A DNA stretch of 35,833 bases from CAYJPA01 sp964371945 (GTDB taxonomy: Bacteria > Chloroflexota > Chloroflexia > Thermomicrobiales > UBA6265), in assembly GCA_964371945.1 (NCBI GenBank), contig CAYJPA010000063.1:1-35833 (forward strand). Reading direction: 5' to 3'. Shown piece by piece: positions 1-8,294 of the stretch; position 1 is the stretch's first letter; each line of letters starts with the position of its first letter. Both the position numbers and the translations under genes were made by a program. Below the pieces are notes generated by a model, which ran no database searches, was not told the origin of the DNA, and saw only the letters and a program-made list of their open reading frames with translations.

Positions 1-541
1 ACAACAAGATCGTGGAATGCGTCTTCCAGCGTCGATGCCGAGTGGAATGTTGACCGAATGTCGAATCGCCAGGGTCTGGAACCTCGTCCGAGCGACTCAG
101 ATGCCTGTCAATCACTCTTCTCACCGAGTGCGGAGGACTACACCTATCCGGAAAACATGCCAGATGTCGGATGCCAGATCAGGGAGCCCGCGCTCAGTCC
201 ATTTACTTGTCACAGTTTGGAATGACTCCCCTTTTCTCTGGCTTCATGCCAAGCAGGTCTGTCCTGAAATTGAGCATACAGGCCATCGCAGTTACCGCAA
301 AGCAGACAGCCGGGCTCTATGCCGCCGTGATGCCAAGGTGACTTGACTATGCGCAGCCGTCACGGAATCGGCAAACGTTATTCCCCAGGATCGAATTGGA
401 TCACTGCATTGTCCATACGCGCGTTTGGCCGAAATGTCGACAGGAGTCCTGGCGATTTAGCACTTTCGAGCAGGACATTGTGCGGGCTCGCCGGACAAGC
501 CGTGGATTTCATGTCAGTGCGATGAGCAGTCACTGCCGGCC
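1..541. other. No recognisable gene; probably decayed sequence
   Basis: I find no recognisable gene here. Frame 1 is open from the window edge to a TGA at 223-225 (74 codons). Its composition is not strikingly protein-like and no family is recognised, so it could be the tail of an upstream gene or chance. The other short open frames have no ribosome-binding site and no coherent composition. The stretch lies just upstream of a frameshifted LuxR-type remnant, so it may be part of the same decayed region. Confidence 0.4.
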
Positions 542-810
542 GTGCAAGGGAAGCTCGATTCCGAATTCTTCGGGCACCATCCGTCCGTGGTTCGCCCGGC
601 TGTTGGGATTCCGTTCATCGAGACCAAACTCTACATCTCCAGGGTGCATTCGCGTTTGGTCTCGAGCCCGAACCTCATCGAGCAACTGAATCCTGGGGCC
701 GGGCGCAAGCCGACCGTTGTTCCGCGCCCGTGGGTTTGGGCAAAACGACGCTATTGTCGGAATGGTTACCAGCAATCCATCCGAGCGGATCACATATCGG
801 ACTTCCTTAG
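542..810 (+). pseudogene. Remnant of LuxR/MalT-family ATP-binding regulator (N-terminal fragment, frameshifted)
   Basis: The frame starting at 542 reads like the start of a large MalT/LuxR-type regulator. It has an 'IETKLYISRV' segment and then 'SPNLIEQLNPGAGRKPTVV', which match the usual entry to the NB-ARC-like ATPase. Just after this the frame is lost. The P-loop continues in another frame from 724 as 'APVGLGKTTLLSEWLPAI', close to the family form 'APAGFGKTTLLSEWL', and ends at a TAG at 808-810. Intact members run to roughly 900 residues with a C-terminal LuxR helix-turn-helix, and nothing further is recognisable here. I read it as a frameshifted, truncated pseudogene. The upstream end is uncertain. 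Confidence 0.62.
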
Positions 811-944
811 CTGACTTCTGGAGCTGCATGAGGAAGCTCCAGCAGAGCGGTCCGAAGTCGTCGTGGGGGGCTATCGTTATCGAAGGTACTTGAAAGCTAG
901 ATGTGGAGGCGCGGCGCAATGGCCCGCCTCTTTTCACTGAAGTT

Positions 945-1235
945 TCAAGAGTCTTCGAGCAAACATCGGCCTCGCGAAGTTAGGACCACTCTGGACTCGC
1001 TCATCCTCGAACCAGAATTCTCGACCAGAACAAGACCGTCGGCGATCGCATCTTCCCAGATCGTAAGTCGCGGGCAGCTCGATCGCCACGCCTCCATCGC
1101 GTCTACATACGAGCGCGGTTGTTCGGAGACCCAGTTGAGAAAATCGCGCGTCAGTGGACGAATTGACGTGATCGGAGAAGTCGCGGTTGTATTGGAGCCC
1201 AAGGTGTTGTCGATTTCGGTCATCGCGCGACCCAT
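945..1235 (-). CDS. Small conserved protein, winged-helix-like, function unknown
   Basis: A 96-residue protein (92 if the second ATG at 1223 is used). It has a coherent conserved-looking core: 'LTRDFLNWVSEQPRSY', then 'AMEAWRSSCPRLTIWEDAI', then 'VVLTSRGRCLLEDS'. I recall similar small proteins in several soil phyla, annotated only as hypothetical. The helix-helix-beta-hairpin order, ending in 'LTSRGRxLLE', resembles a small winged-helix domain, but DNA binding is inference. A weak GAAGG motif precedes both start codons. It stands alone between two decayed genes and is the only apparently intact gene in the first 2.3 kb. Confidence 0.7.
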   Translation of the reverse strand: MGRAMTEIDNTLGSNTTATSPITSIRPLTRDFLNWVSEQPRSYVDAMEAWRSSCPRLTIWEDAIADGLVLVENSGSRMSESRVVLTSRGRCLLEDS

Positions 1236-1613
1236 CCTTCAGCAAATAGCGGATTGCAGTGAGACGCCCATCACCATTCATGGGGCTCGCGCCACCAAAC
1301 TAGCTGTGTTGGAGCTCAATGGCTTTACGGTTAGCTCGAGGCGCATCCTATTGCCATTGAGCTGGTCAGAAACCTCGAGTATTCCTCGAACTCGTTGTTC
1401 TCAATATATCAACAGTTCGTTGTTCTCTGCTCCCGGGCTCCCGCTGCCATTCGGATCGTGAACTATGCGATTCGAGCATCGTGGCCGAAGGGAATGATCC
1501 ACATCGCTCCTTGCTCCGTACCACCTGCAGAATCGATCAGACGGTGGTTCCGACGGAGTGAAGCATGGCGCTCCCCAAGTATCAGGCGGATCCAGCCACT
1601 CAGGAGACAAGTC
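1236..1613. other. Intergenic stretch, nothing recognised
   Basis: 378 bases between the small minus-strand gene and the ferritin-like pseudogene. Open frames on both strands lack ribosome-binding sites and recognisable composition. The only clear element is a GGAG motif at about 1602-1605, just upstream of the ATG at 1614. This stretch should hold the promoters of both flanking genes, but I see no convincing -35/-10 pair. Confidence 0.4.
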
Positions 1614-2297
1614 ATGCGACAGGTTGACGAGCTGTTGCTCAACACGGTCATTGCCGAGCGAAGCCGGCTCATTTGCCGCCAGGGATTGCTGGCTGGAAAC
1701 GCCAAGCTCGGCAACGGCGGAGCGTCTGCCCTTTCGATCCTGGAATCACCACGGTTGGGCGGTGCCCAGGTTCTCGCGCGGGAAGAATTCTTCACGAGCG
1801 ACATTGACGTGCTCAACTGCACCCTGACGCTCGAGCACCTCGAAGCGACCTTCTATCGCGAAGCAGTTGAGATGTTCGACGCGGCCGCTTACATGGCGAT
1901 CGGCTTCCAAGCATCCGTGCGTGACCGTATCGTCGAGATTGCCGACCATGAGAAGCAACATGTCGACGCGTTGACCTCGGTGATTGGTCAGCTCGAGGGC
2001 GAACCGGTCGAAGAAGCGACATACATCTTCGGCTACACCGATCTCGCGAGCTTCTTGGCGACCGCGGCCGTGATCGAAGGTGTCGGCGTCGCCGCGTAAC
2101 AGGGTGCCGCGCAGTATCTACAGGAGAAAAGCGATCTACCGACGGCCGCCCTGACGATTCACGGCGTCGAAGCGCGCCACGCCGCCTATCTCAACGTGCT
2201 GACCGACGCTTCACCGTTCCCCGACGCGGTCAATCCGTCGATGACCCCGGCAGAGGTCCTCGAAACCGCCGCACCATTCTTCGTCGTTAAGGCCTGA
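1614..2297 (+). pseudogene. Ferritin-like domain protein interrupted by in-frame TAA
   Basis: The frame starts at ATG 1614 behind a GGAG motif and encodes a ferritin-like four-helix protein of the dessication-associated/'ferritin-like domain' type. Visible helices include 'LTLEHLEATFYREAVEMF' and 'IVEIADHEKQHVDALTSVIG', with the E..H/EKxH residues of the family. A TAA at 2097-2099 stops translation after 161 codons. The same frame then continues without another stop to TGA 2295-2297, as 'QGAAQYLQEKSDLPTAALTI' and 'GVEARHAAYLNVL', the expected last helices with the final E..H pair. The N-terminal Tat signal usual in this family also looks eroded ('AERSRLICRQG' in place of a twin-arginine motif). 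It is probably a recent pseudogene. A sequence error at one base is the alternative. Confidence 0.8.
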
Positions 2298-2308
2298 CTC
2301 CATCGAAC

Positions 2309-2344
2309 GACAGCGGCCCTGGCGAATTCGCCAGGGCCGCTGTC
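2309..2344. terminator. Perfect 36-base palindrome, bidirectional terminator
   Basis: The two 18-base arms are exact reverse complements (left arm begins GACAGCGG, centre GAATTC). It sits 12 bases after the end of the ferritin-like frame and 26 bases from the end of the convergent enolase-superfamily gene, as expected for a terminator serving both strands. No long T-run follows on either side. Confidence 0.7.
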
Positions 2345-2369
2345 ATGCACACGTGATCCCCCCGGAGTC

Positions 2370-3551
2370 TCAGTCTCTCAGTTCAGGCGTCGAGTAGAGC
2401 GTCTTGCCTCCAACCCGGATTTCCGTGTCGACCAGATAACCCCGTGCGGCCTCCAGGTTGGGCCGGACACCGAGCCCCGGCCGTTCAGGAAGACGGACCT
2501 GCCCGTTGGCATCGCGCTCCAGATGATCGAGCGTCGCGTCAAGTGCCAGCGATTTCGGCTCGACCGGATATTCACAAATCTCATAGTCGCGAAGATCGGC
2601 AAACGGCAGCAGCGATGCCGCAAGCGCGAGATGTGAGGTGAAGGTGTGATTGACATAGGTCACACCGTGCTCCTTGGCATAAAGCGCGATCTCGCGAGCG
2701 GGCGTGATGCCGCCAATCCGGCCCGCGTCGATTTGAACGTAGCCGATACCGCCGTAATCGATCATGTGTCGCGCCATAAAGGTGTTATGTGAGCCTTCCC
2801 CACCCGCCAGCTTGACCGCTCCGGCCTCTTTGGCGAGCGTACTATACGACTCCAGCGCGCCGGAGAGAAACGGTTCTTCCAGCCAGGTGGCTCCGAACTT
2901 CTTGAGTGCCGCCAGCCGGGGCCGCGCGCGCCCGAGATCGTCTTTCCAAACAGTACCGGCGTCGACCAGGAGGATGCCGTCCGGTCCGATCCCTTCACGG
3001 GCTGCCGCAACCAGTTCGGCATCGGCCGCAACACTCCCGGCACCATAAGGACCCCAGCCAAACTTGGCTGCAACGAATCCATCGGCTCGCGCACGCTGGC
3101 CTTTGACGAATGTTTCAGCCGGAGTGTCACCGAAGAGAACAGAGGCATACGGCGTCTTGGGAAAGGTCTGTTTGTAGCCGAGCAGCTGAAACGACGGGAC
3201 GTTGAAGCGCTTGCCAAGTAAATCCCACATCGCAATGTCGATGCCCGAGAGCGTGTGGTCGGTTTGCAACAGATCCAGGCTATTGGAGCGAACGAGATCT
3301 CCGATCCGCGCGATATCTTCGACGGTGTCGAGATGCTGCCCGACGACCGAATCGCGCACCGGTTTGCAGGCGCTGTGCGACATCGGGCAGACCAAGCTCG
3401 CAATGCTGACCAGCGGCGACGCCTCGCATTCGCCCCAACCGACATGCTGGCCGGCCTGCAATCGAACAAGCAACAGATCCTGGCTGCCGTCGCCGATGTC
3501 GAGAATTTGAGGCATCGAAAGGTAGTAGAAATCGACCGACTCGATCTTCAC
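2370..3551 (-). CDS. Mandelate racemase/muconate lactonizing enzyme family protein (enolase superfamily)
   Basis: A 393-residue protein of the usual family length: an N-terminal capping domain (about 1-125) and a TIM-barrel domain. Metal ligands are visible on successive strands: Asp197 in 'LLVDAGTVW', Glu225/226 in 'WLEEPF', and Glu252 in 'LAGGEGSH'. An Asp at 275 ('IDAGRIGG') and His302/His307 in 'NHTFTSH' fit the Asp-His acid/base dyad of the mandelate racemase group. On the second strand there is one lysine (Lys163, 'AAKFGWG') where mandelate racemase itself has a KxK pair, which argues against a racemase and for a sugar-acid dehydratase or related enzyme. The substrate cannot be assigned. 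It is monocistronic, converging on the ferritin-like pseudogene. Confidence 0.88.
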   Translation of the reverse strand: MKIESVDFYYLSMPQILDIGDGSQDLLLVRLQAGQHVGWGECEASPLVSIASLVCPMSHSACKPVRDSVVGQHLDTVEDIARIGDLVRSNSLDLLQTDHTLSGIDIAMWDLLGKRFNVPSFQLLGYKQTFPKTPYASVLFGDTPAETFVKGQRARADGFVAAKFGWGPYGAGSVAADAELVAAAREGIGPDGILLVDAGTVWKDDLGRARPRLAALKKFGATWLEEPFLSGALESYSTLAKEAGAVKLAGGEGSHNTFMARHMIDYGGIGYVQIDAGRIGGITPAREIALYAKEHGVTYVNHTFTSHLALAASLLPFADLRDYEICEYPVEPKSLALDATLDHLERDANGQVRLPERPGLGVRPNLEAARGYLVDTEIRVGGKTLYSTPELRD

Positions 3552-3640
3552 GTGGTGGCGCTCCTAATCCGTCGAATCGCGGAAGCACAGACCTTCGGCC
3601 GGTATCGATCCAGGTCACAGGCCACTGGGCGATTTCTTGC

Positions 3641-4306
3641 CTAGGAACCTGCTTCGGCGGTGGCTTTGGCCTCGAGATCATCGATATCGTTGATGGCGTC
3701 AAAGACAATCCAGCGTTCGCCCTGGCGCTCGAAGATGAAGAGATCGACATCCGTTCCTTCGGTATTCTCATCTCCACCATCGGTTTCGATGACCACGGCG
3801 ACCCGACCGTCCGGTAGCGCCACCATCTCGCGGATGCCGAGAAAGATCACCAGCTTCTCCGGTGCGATCGCGATCGGTGTGGCAACCGATTTGATCAGCT
3901 TGTCCGCGGTCTCCCGGTCGAGCTCACCCGATGGATCGAAAATCCTGCGCATGTACTCGTCGCCCAATAGTGCTAAAGCGCGCAGCACCTCGCCCGAATT
4001 CGAGCAAGCGATGAACTCTCGAACGACAGCGTTGATCTCGGCGGCGGTTGCTTCGTCAACCGTGCTCCCCTCAGGAACGACGGTCGGAGAAACATATGTT
4101 TCGGTGGCCATTGGAGTCGCGAGCAGCGTGCCGAGAAAGTCAATTGACCTCGCGTCGGTGTGGCATTCCGTGCCGGGAATGATCTCCGGGGCGGGCGGGG
4201 TCGCTGCATCCTGAGCTTGCGCCGAAAGGACTGACACGCATGTCATGGCGACGGCGACGATCGCGACAAATCCTCTCGAAACCGCCCCAAAGTCGAACAC
4301 CGGCAT
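3641..4306 (-). CDS. Secreted NTF2/SnoaL-like protein, function unknown
   Basis: The open frame reaches 4420, but the ATG at 4306 ('MPVFDFGAVSRGF') puts a normal signal peptide at the N-terminus: a short polar start, a hydrophobic run 'GFVAIVAVAMTCVSVLSAQA', then a likely cleavage after 'AQA'. The mature part is about 185 residues. It has a Thr/Pro/Glu-rich linker followed by an alpha-beta region with helix 'AAEINAVVREFIACSNSG', then 'DEYMRRIF', and beta strands ending in 'RWIVFDAINDI'. That layout matches secreted SnoaL/NTF2-like proteins common in Chloroflexota and Actinobacteria. No catalytic residues are evident. The role is unknown. Confidence 0.75.
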   Translation of the reverse strand: MPVFDFGAVSRGFVAIVAVAMTCVSVLSAQAQDAATPPAPEIIPGTECHTDARSIDFLGTLLATPMATETYVSPTVVPEGSTVDEATAAEINAVVREFIACSNSGEVLRALALLGDEYMRRIFDPSGELDRETADKLIKSVATPIAIAPEKLVIFLGIREMVALPDGRVAVVIETDGGDENTEGTDVDLFIFERQGERWIVFDAINDIDDLEAKATAEAGS

Positions 4307-4488
4307 TAAGCCTACACTCCCCGCTGAGTCACAGGAACGCAAAAACGGATTCATCTGCAGTATCGCACGCGATGAATCGATGAGCGTCACGTCCTGGCGG
4401 TTGATCACAAAGACGAACACGCGCGCCGAGCGCCCCTATGAATGAGAGTCGCAGTTCAGCAGAAATCAGTGAGAACCGCTTCCCTACC

Positions 4489-6528
4489 CTAATTCACCAG
4501 TTTGCGTTTGTTTGCGACATAGTCGACGAGAACATACTCGCCGAGGTGGTCCGGACTCGCGAAGAAGACGCGGCCGCCGTTGATCTTTGAGAGATCGTTC
4601 ACGAACTTCATGAGGTTCGGCGATCGTTCCAGCATAAACGTGTTGATCGTTATGTCATCTCGGGTGCAGCGCACCACCTCGCGCATCGTCGCCTGCCAGG
4701 TTTCGGGCACGGTCGGCCAGTAAAAAAACGGCGCTCCATCTTGTTGAATGTGCGCGGTCGGCTCGCCGTCCGTGATGATGATGATCTGGCGGTTGCTTCC
4801 TTTCTCACGCGCGAGCATTTCGCGGGCGATCTGGAAGCCGTGATGCATGTTTGTGCCCTGCAGATACTCGTTCCACTGCAGTCCCGGTAAGTCGGTTTGC
4901 TTAAGCTCCTGCGCAACCGCGTGGAATCCGACGATGCGGAGCGTGTCGCGTGGATATTTCGAGCGGATCAGCGAGTCCAATGCCAGCGCGATCCGCCTCG
5001 CGGAAGGGAAGTAGTCGTTGTAGAACATCGACCGGCTCATGTCGATCATCAGTACGGTTGATGATCGAGAGCTCAGCTCTGTTCGATGAACCTCAAAGTC
5101 GCTGGCATCGAGCTTCACCGGCGAGCCGATTCCACCGCGTCGCACCGCGTTCATCACGGTTTTTGGCAGATCGAGTAAGAACGGATCGCCGAATTCGTAG
5201 GGTTTCGTGATGTCGATCCGTTCGCCCGCGCTGCCGCTCTGCTGAACCTCGTGCTGACCGATCTTGTCCTTTTTCAGCTCCTGAAAGATGTCGGTGAGCG
5301 CCTTTTCACCGATCTTGCGAACACCCCGCGGGGTTAGCTCGAACTGGCGTCCGGCTTTGCGGATGAAACCGGCATCTTCGAGCAGTTTCGCGATCTGAGC
5401 GAGTTGATTCATCTGTTCCTGTGTCTCGTCGCCCAGAAGCTCACCGATTCTGTCGCCGTCCAGATTGGCGAAATCGCTCCAATCACGGACGTCTTTCAGT
5501 TCCCGTTCCAGTTCGTCGTAGTCGTTCAGCCGGTCCATGAGCTGCATGGCTTCGGCAAGCGAAAGCGACTCCTCGCCGCCGAACCGGTAGGAGCGCCGCG
5601 ATTCGTCCGGCCGCATCACGGGGCCGAGATTCTCGGCGAGCCGCGCCATCTGCTGTTGCAAACCCTCGTCCTGCATGATCGCCTGGACCATCGACTGCAA
5701 TTGATTGCGCTGGTCCGGGGTCATGCTCTCCATGAGCTGGTTCATCGCGGCCATCTGATTTCGCATGTGCTCCATCAGGTCATCGAGATTCTTGACCTCT
5801 GGACCGAAGAAGTGCCCCCATTTGTGCATGAACTGCTCGAAGTTTGGATCTTCGCCGCGTGCCTTTGCCTCGAGCATATCGTTGAGCTCGCTCATCATCT
5901 GGCGCATTTCGGCGACGTTCTCAGGTGTCATCTGGTCCAGCGCCTGCTCCAATCCCTGGAAGGTCTGCTGCAGGACTTGCTGCTGCAACATCGAAAGCAG
6001 GTCCCGAAATTTCTGACGCGCGTCGGGATTCATGAAATCGTATTCCTGGAGACCCTTTATCGCGCCGGCCGGATCTGGCGGGAGCGCGTCGAGCTGATCG
6101 CGCTTCTTATTGACGATGATCTCCAACATCTTTTGCAGGTCGCCGGAATCGCCCGCTTCGCCGCCTTCAGATTCTTCGGCGGCTCGCGCTTTGGCGTCTT
6201 CGATTTTTGAATCGAGGCCCTGTCGCTCGGTCTGAATGACGTCCCGCAGTTTTTCTTTGACATCCTCGAAGATCGATCCGAGATCGTATCGGTTGAGCTG
6301 TTCCTGACGCTTCTGGCGGACCTTTTTCATCATGTCCCACCAGCCGGGCATGCGCTCCCCGTCTGGGCGCTCGAATCCCTCGCGGAAGAGCTGCCGGAGT
6401 GCGCGCATAAGATCGCCATCCCGCATCAGCTCGTCTGAGATGGCGCGCATGATGTCGTCGGCATCGATCGCATTGATCTGCTGCGTGCCGTCCCAACGGC
6501 TGTATCGGATGCCAGAGCGGAAGCTCAT
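4489..6528 (-). CDS. VWA-domain protein, partner of MoxR-type ATPase
   Basis: A 679-residue protein. The first two thirds are charged, Gln/Met-rich and helical, with many heptad-like stretches such as 'MLQQQVLQQTFQGLEQAL', and probably form coiled coils. The last ~200 residues are a von Willebrand A domain with a complete metal-ion site: DxSxS in 'MIDMSRSMF', a Thr in 'LQGTNMHHG', and Asp in 'IITDGEPTAH'. No signal peptide or membrane segment is seen, so it should be cytosolic. The ATG at 6528 lies 12 bases after the TAA at 6541-6543 that ends the extended ATPase frame, and the AAGGAAA motif overlaps that TAA. Such VWA proteins act as adaptors for MoxR-type AAA+ ATPases in protein-complex maturation or metal insertion. 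The client here is unknown. Confidence 0.85.
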   Translation of the reverse strand: MSFRSGIRYSRWDGTQQINAIDADDIMRAISDELMRDGDLMRALRQLFREGFERPDGERMPGWWDMMKKVRQKRQEQLNRYDLGSIFEDVKEKLRDVIQTERQGLDSKIEDAKARAAEESEGGEAGDSGDLQKMLEIIVNKKRDQLDALPPDPAGAIKGLQEYDFMNPDARQKFRDLLSMLQQQVLQQTFQGLEQALDQMTPENVAEMRQMMSELNDMLEAKARGEDPNFEQFMHKWGHFFGPEVKNLDDLMEHMRNQMAAMNQLMESMTPDQRNQLQSMVQAIMQDEGLQQQMARLAENLGPVMRPDESRRSYRFGGEESLSLAEAMQLMDRLNDYDELERELKDVRDWSDFANLDGDRIGELLGDETQEQMNQLAQIAKLLEDAGFIRKAGRQFELTPRGVRKIGEKALTDIFQELKKDKIGQHEVQQSGSAGERIDITKPYEFGDPFLLDLPKTVMNAVRRGGIGSPVKLDASDFEVHRTELSSRSSTVLMIDMSRSMFYNDYFPSARRIALALDSLIRSKYPRDTLRIVGFHAVAQELKQTDLPGLQWNEYLQGTNMHHGFQIAREMLAREKGSNRQIIIITDGEPTAHIQQDGAPFFYWPTVPETWQATMREVVRCTRDDITINTFMLERSPNLMKFVNDLSKINGGRVFFASPDHLGEYVLVDYVANKRKLVN

Positions 6529-6540
6529 TCTGATGTTTCC

Positions 6541-6687
6541 TTATCCAATCGAGCCGTCGCCCCGTCGATCGTGGCGTCTCGATTTGTTCTTGCGTTTCCG
6601 ATGCCGGTCGCGCGGGCCTCGATAATCTTCCAGTCCCCAGTCGGGTGCCGGCGGCCAGGGATCGAAATCATCTTTTGGCTCTGGCCT
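6541..6687 (-). other. 48-codon in-frame extension of the MoxR ATPase beyond a TGA
   Basis: Directly after the TGA at 6688-6690 the ATPase frame continues for 48 codons to TAA 6541-6543. The translation is protein-like: acidic-aromatic ('DDFDPWPPAPDWGLEDYRG'), then very basic ('RDRHRKRKNKSRRHDRR'). The TAA lies within the ribosome-binding region of the downstream VWA gene, which is normal operon spacing. This suggests the gene ended here originally and that the TGA is a nonsense mutation, or is read through. Just after the TGA, a GGCCAG/CTGGCC pair could form a 6-bp stem around 6660-6687. No start codon with a ribosome site supports a separate small gene. Confidence 0.72.
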
Positions 6688-8118
6688 TCAGCGGTGATAA
6701 CGAGCCGGTCCAGCACCCGCGTCCTTGTTCAGTTTTCGGTTGAGATGGAGTCCCTCGAGCACGAATTCGACCGCTGAGGCGACGGCGGCCGGGTTTCCGC
6801 CGACCCCGAGCTTCTCGACCGCTTCTTTCATTCCATCAAGGTGGCTGAGTTGATGCACGTAATCCATCGCCGGCATGAGCGCCGACGCTTCCACGTTCAG
6901 ACCGTTGTCGAATGCAAGAATCAGCCGGTCGAACTGCCGCACAGAGAAATGTCGGTTAAAGGTGGTCAACACAGCGCCGCTGATCAGCCTATCGACGACT
7001 TGCTCTTCGCGTACTTCGCCAAGGGTTTCCAACTCAATCTTGCCGGTGGTCGAGGCGTGCAATGCGGCGAGGTCGGATATTCGCGGCGCTGCCTGCTTCT
7101 CGCCGATTCGGATCGAGCGGCGAGTCGCGTTCGAGATGAGATTCTCGTAGTTCGCGACGCTCATGCGGACGGAGACGCCCGACCGCTGCGAAACGTCGTG
7201 CGATCTTCGGGCGTGGTGCGTCAGCTCGGCCACGATCTCGCGCATAAAGACAGGAACGGTGACGGTAATCCCGGCCGTTTCGAAAACGGTGCTTTCCTGC
7301 TCCATGATCTCCATTTCGAGATCGGTCGTTTCTGGGTAGTGCGTCCGGATTTGGGAGCCGTAGCGGTCTTTGAGTGGGGTGATAATGCGGCCGCGATTGG
7401 TGTAGTCCTCCGGGTTCGCCGAGGCGACCACGAAGATGTCGAGTGGCAACCGGATCTTGTAGCCGCGGATTTGGACGTCGCGTTCTTCCATGATGTTGAG
7501 CAAACCGACCTGAATCCGTTCCGCCAAATCGGGAAGCTCATTCAGCGTGAAGATGCCCCGGTTCGTGCGAGGAACAAGGCCGTAGGAGATGGTCAGTTCA
7601 TCGGTCAGGTAGCGGCCCTCCGCGACCTTGATCGGATCGACTTCACCGATCAGATCGGCGATCGTCGTGTCGGGGGTCGCGAGTTTTTCGCCGTAGCGGC
7701 GATCGCGGCCGATCCACTCGATCGGTGTTTCGTCGCCGAGCTCCTCGACCAGATCGCGAGCCGGCTTTGAAACAGGGCTGAAGGGATCGTCGTTGATCTC
7801 CGAGCCCTGAACGATCGGAATGACCTCGTCCAGCAAATTGACGAGGCTTCTCGCCATTCTGGTTTTGGCCTGGCCGCGCTCGCCGAGGAAGATGATGTCC
7901 TGGCCGGAGAGAATCGCGTTCTCGATGGCCGGGATGACCGTCTGGTCGTAGCCCATCACGCCCGGGAAGAGATTCTCGCCTTTCCGGATTTTGGCGATCA
8001 AGTTGGCGCGCATCTCTTCGCGAATCGGTTTTGTTCGATACCCGGACGCGCGCAGGGCGCCGAGCGTTTCGGGCCGTTCTTGAGCTGCTTTGAGAGATTG
8101 TTCCGATTTGGTTGCCAT
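6688..8118 (-). CDS. MoxR-type AAA+ ATPase (magnesium-chelatase-like)
   Basis: A 476-residue protein when started at ATG 8118, which has GGAAGG upstream. The longer open frame to 8220 adds residues without family character. The AAA+ core is complete: Walker A in 'FLGERGQAKTRMARSL', Walker B in 'GIFTLNELPDL', sensor 1 in 'VVASANPEDYTNRGRI', and a probable arginine finger in 'PLKDRYGSQIRTHYP'. The C-terminal lid is helical and ends 'LHLNRKLNKDAGAGPARYHR'. Members work as ATP-driven chaperones together with VWA partners, and the VWA gene follows directly. Older annotation often calls this group magnesium chelatase or sigma-54-interacting, but no chlorophyll or sigma-54 context is present. The frame continues past the TGA for 48 more codons (see the entry at 6541-6687). 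Confidence 0.88.
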   Translation of the reverse strand: MATKSEQSLKAAQERPETLGALRASGYRTKPIREEMRANLIAKIRKGENLFPGVMGYDQTVIPAIENAILSGQDIIFLGERGQAKTRMARSLVNLLDEVIPIVQGSEINDDPFSPVSKPARDLVEELGDETPIEWIGRDRRYGEKLATPDTTIADLIGEVDPIKVAEGRYLTDELTISYGLVPRTNRGIFTLNELPDLAERIQVGLLNIMEERDVQIRGYKIRLPLDIFVVASANPEDYTNRGRIITPLKDRYGSQIRTHYPETTDLEMEIMEQESTVFETAGITVTVPVFMREIVAELTHHARRSHDVSQRSGVSVRMSVANYENLISNATRRSIRIGEKQAAPRISDLAALHASTTGKIELETLGEVREEQVVDRLISGAVLTTFNRHFSVRQFDRLILAFDNGLNVEASALMPAMDYVHQLSHLDGMKEAVEKLGVGGNPAAVASAVEFVLEGLHLNRKLNKDAGAGPARYHR

Positions 8119-8294
8119 GCGGGGCACTTTCCTTCCGCCGGATTGAAACACCGGGATTTGTGGCCAAGGGGAAGAAGGTCGACGCATCTTCTGGAAATGC
8201 GGACAAATCACTCCAATCATGCTACCCGGCGGCGGGTTTGGCGTCGAGTCAATTCCACCCAGACCTAACCAGACGGCTAGTGATGTTGCCGGGA

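Noticed and set aside
1..225. Possible C-terminal fragment of a gene cut by the window start
   Set aside because: The frame is open for 74 codons, but no family or clear composition supports it; kept only as a remark in the intergenic entry.
5404..6210. 268-codon plus-strand frame across the VWA gene
   Set aside because: Leu/His/Val-rich complement of the Gln/Met/Glu-rich VWA coiled coil; no ribosome site.
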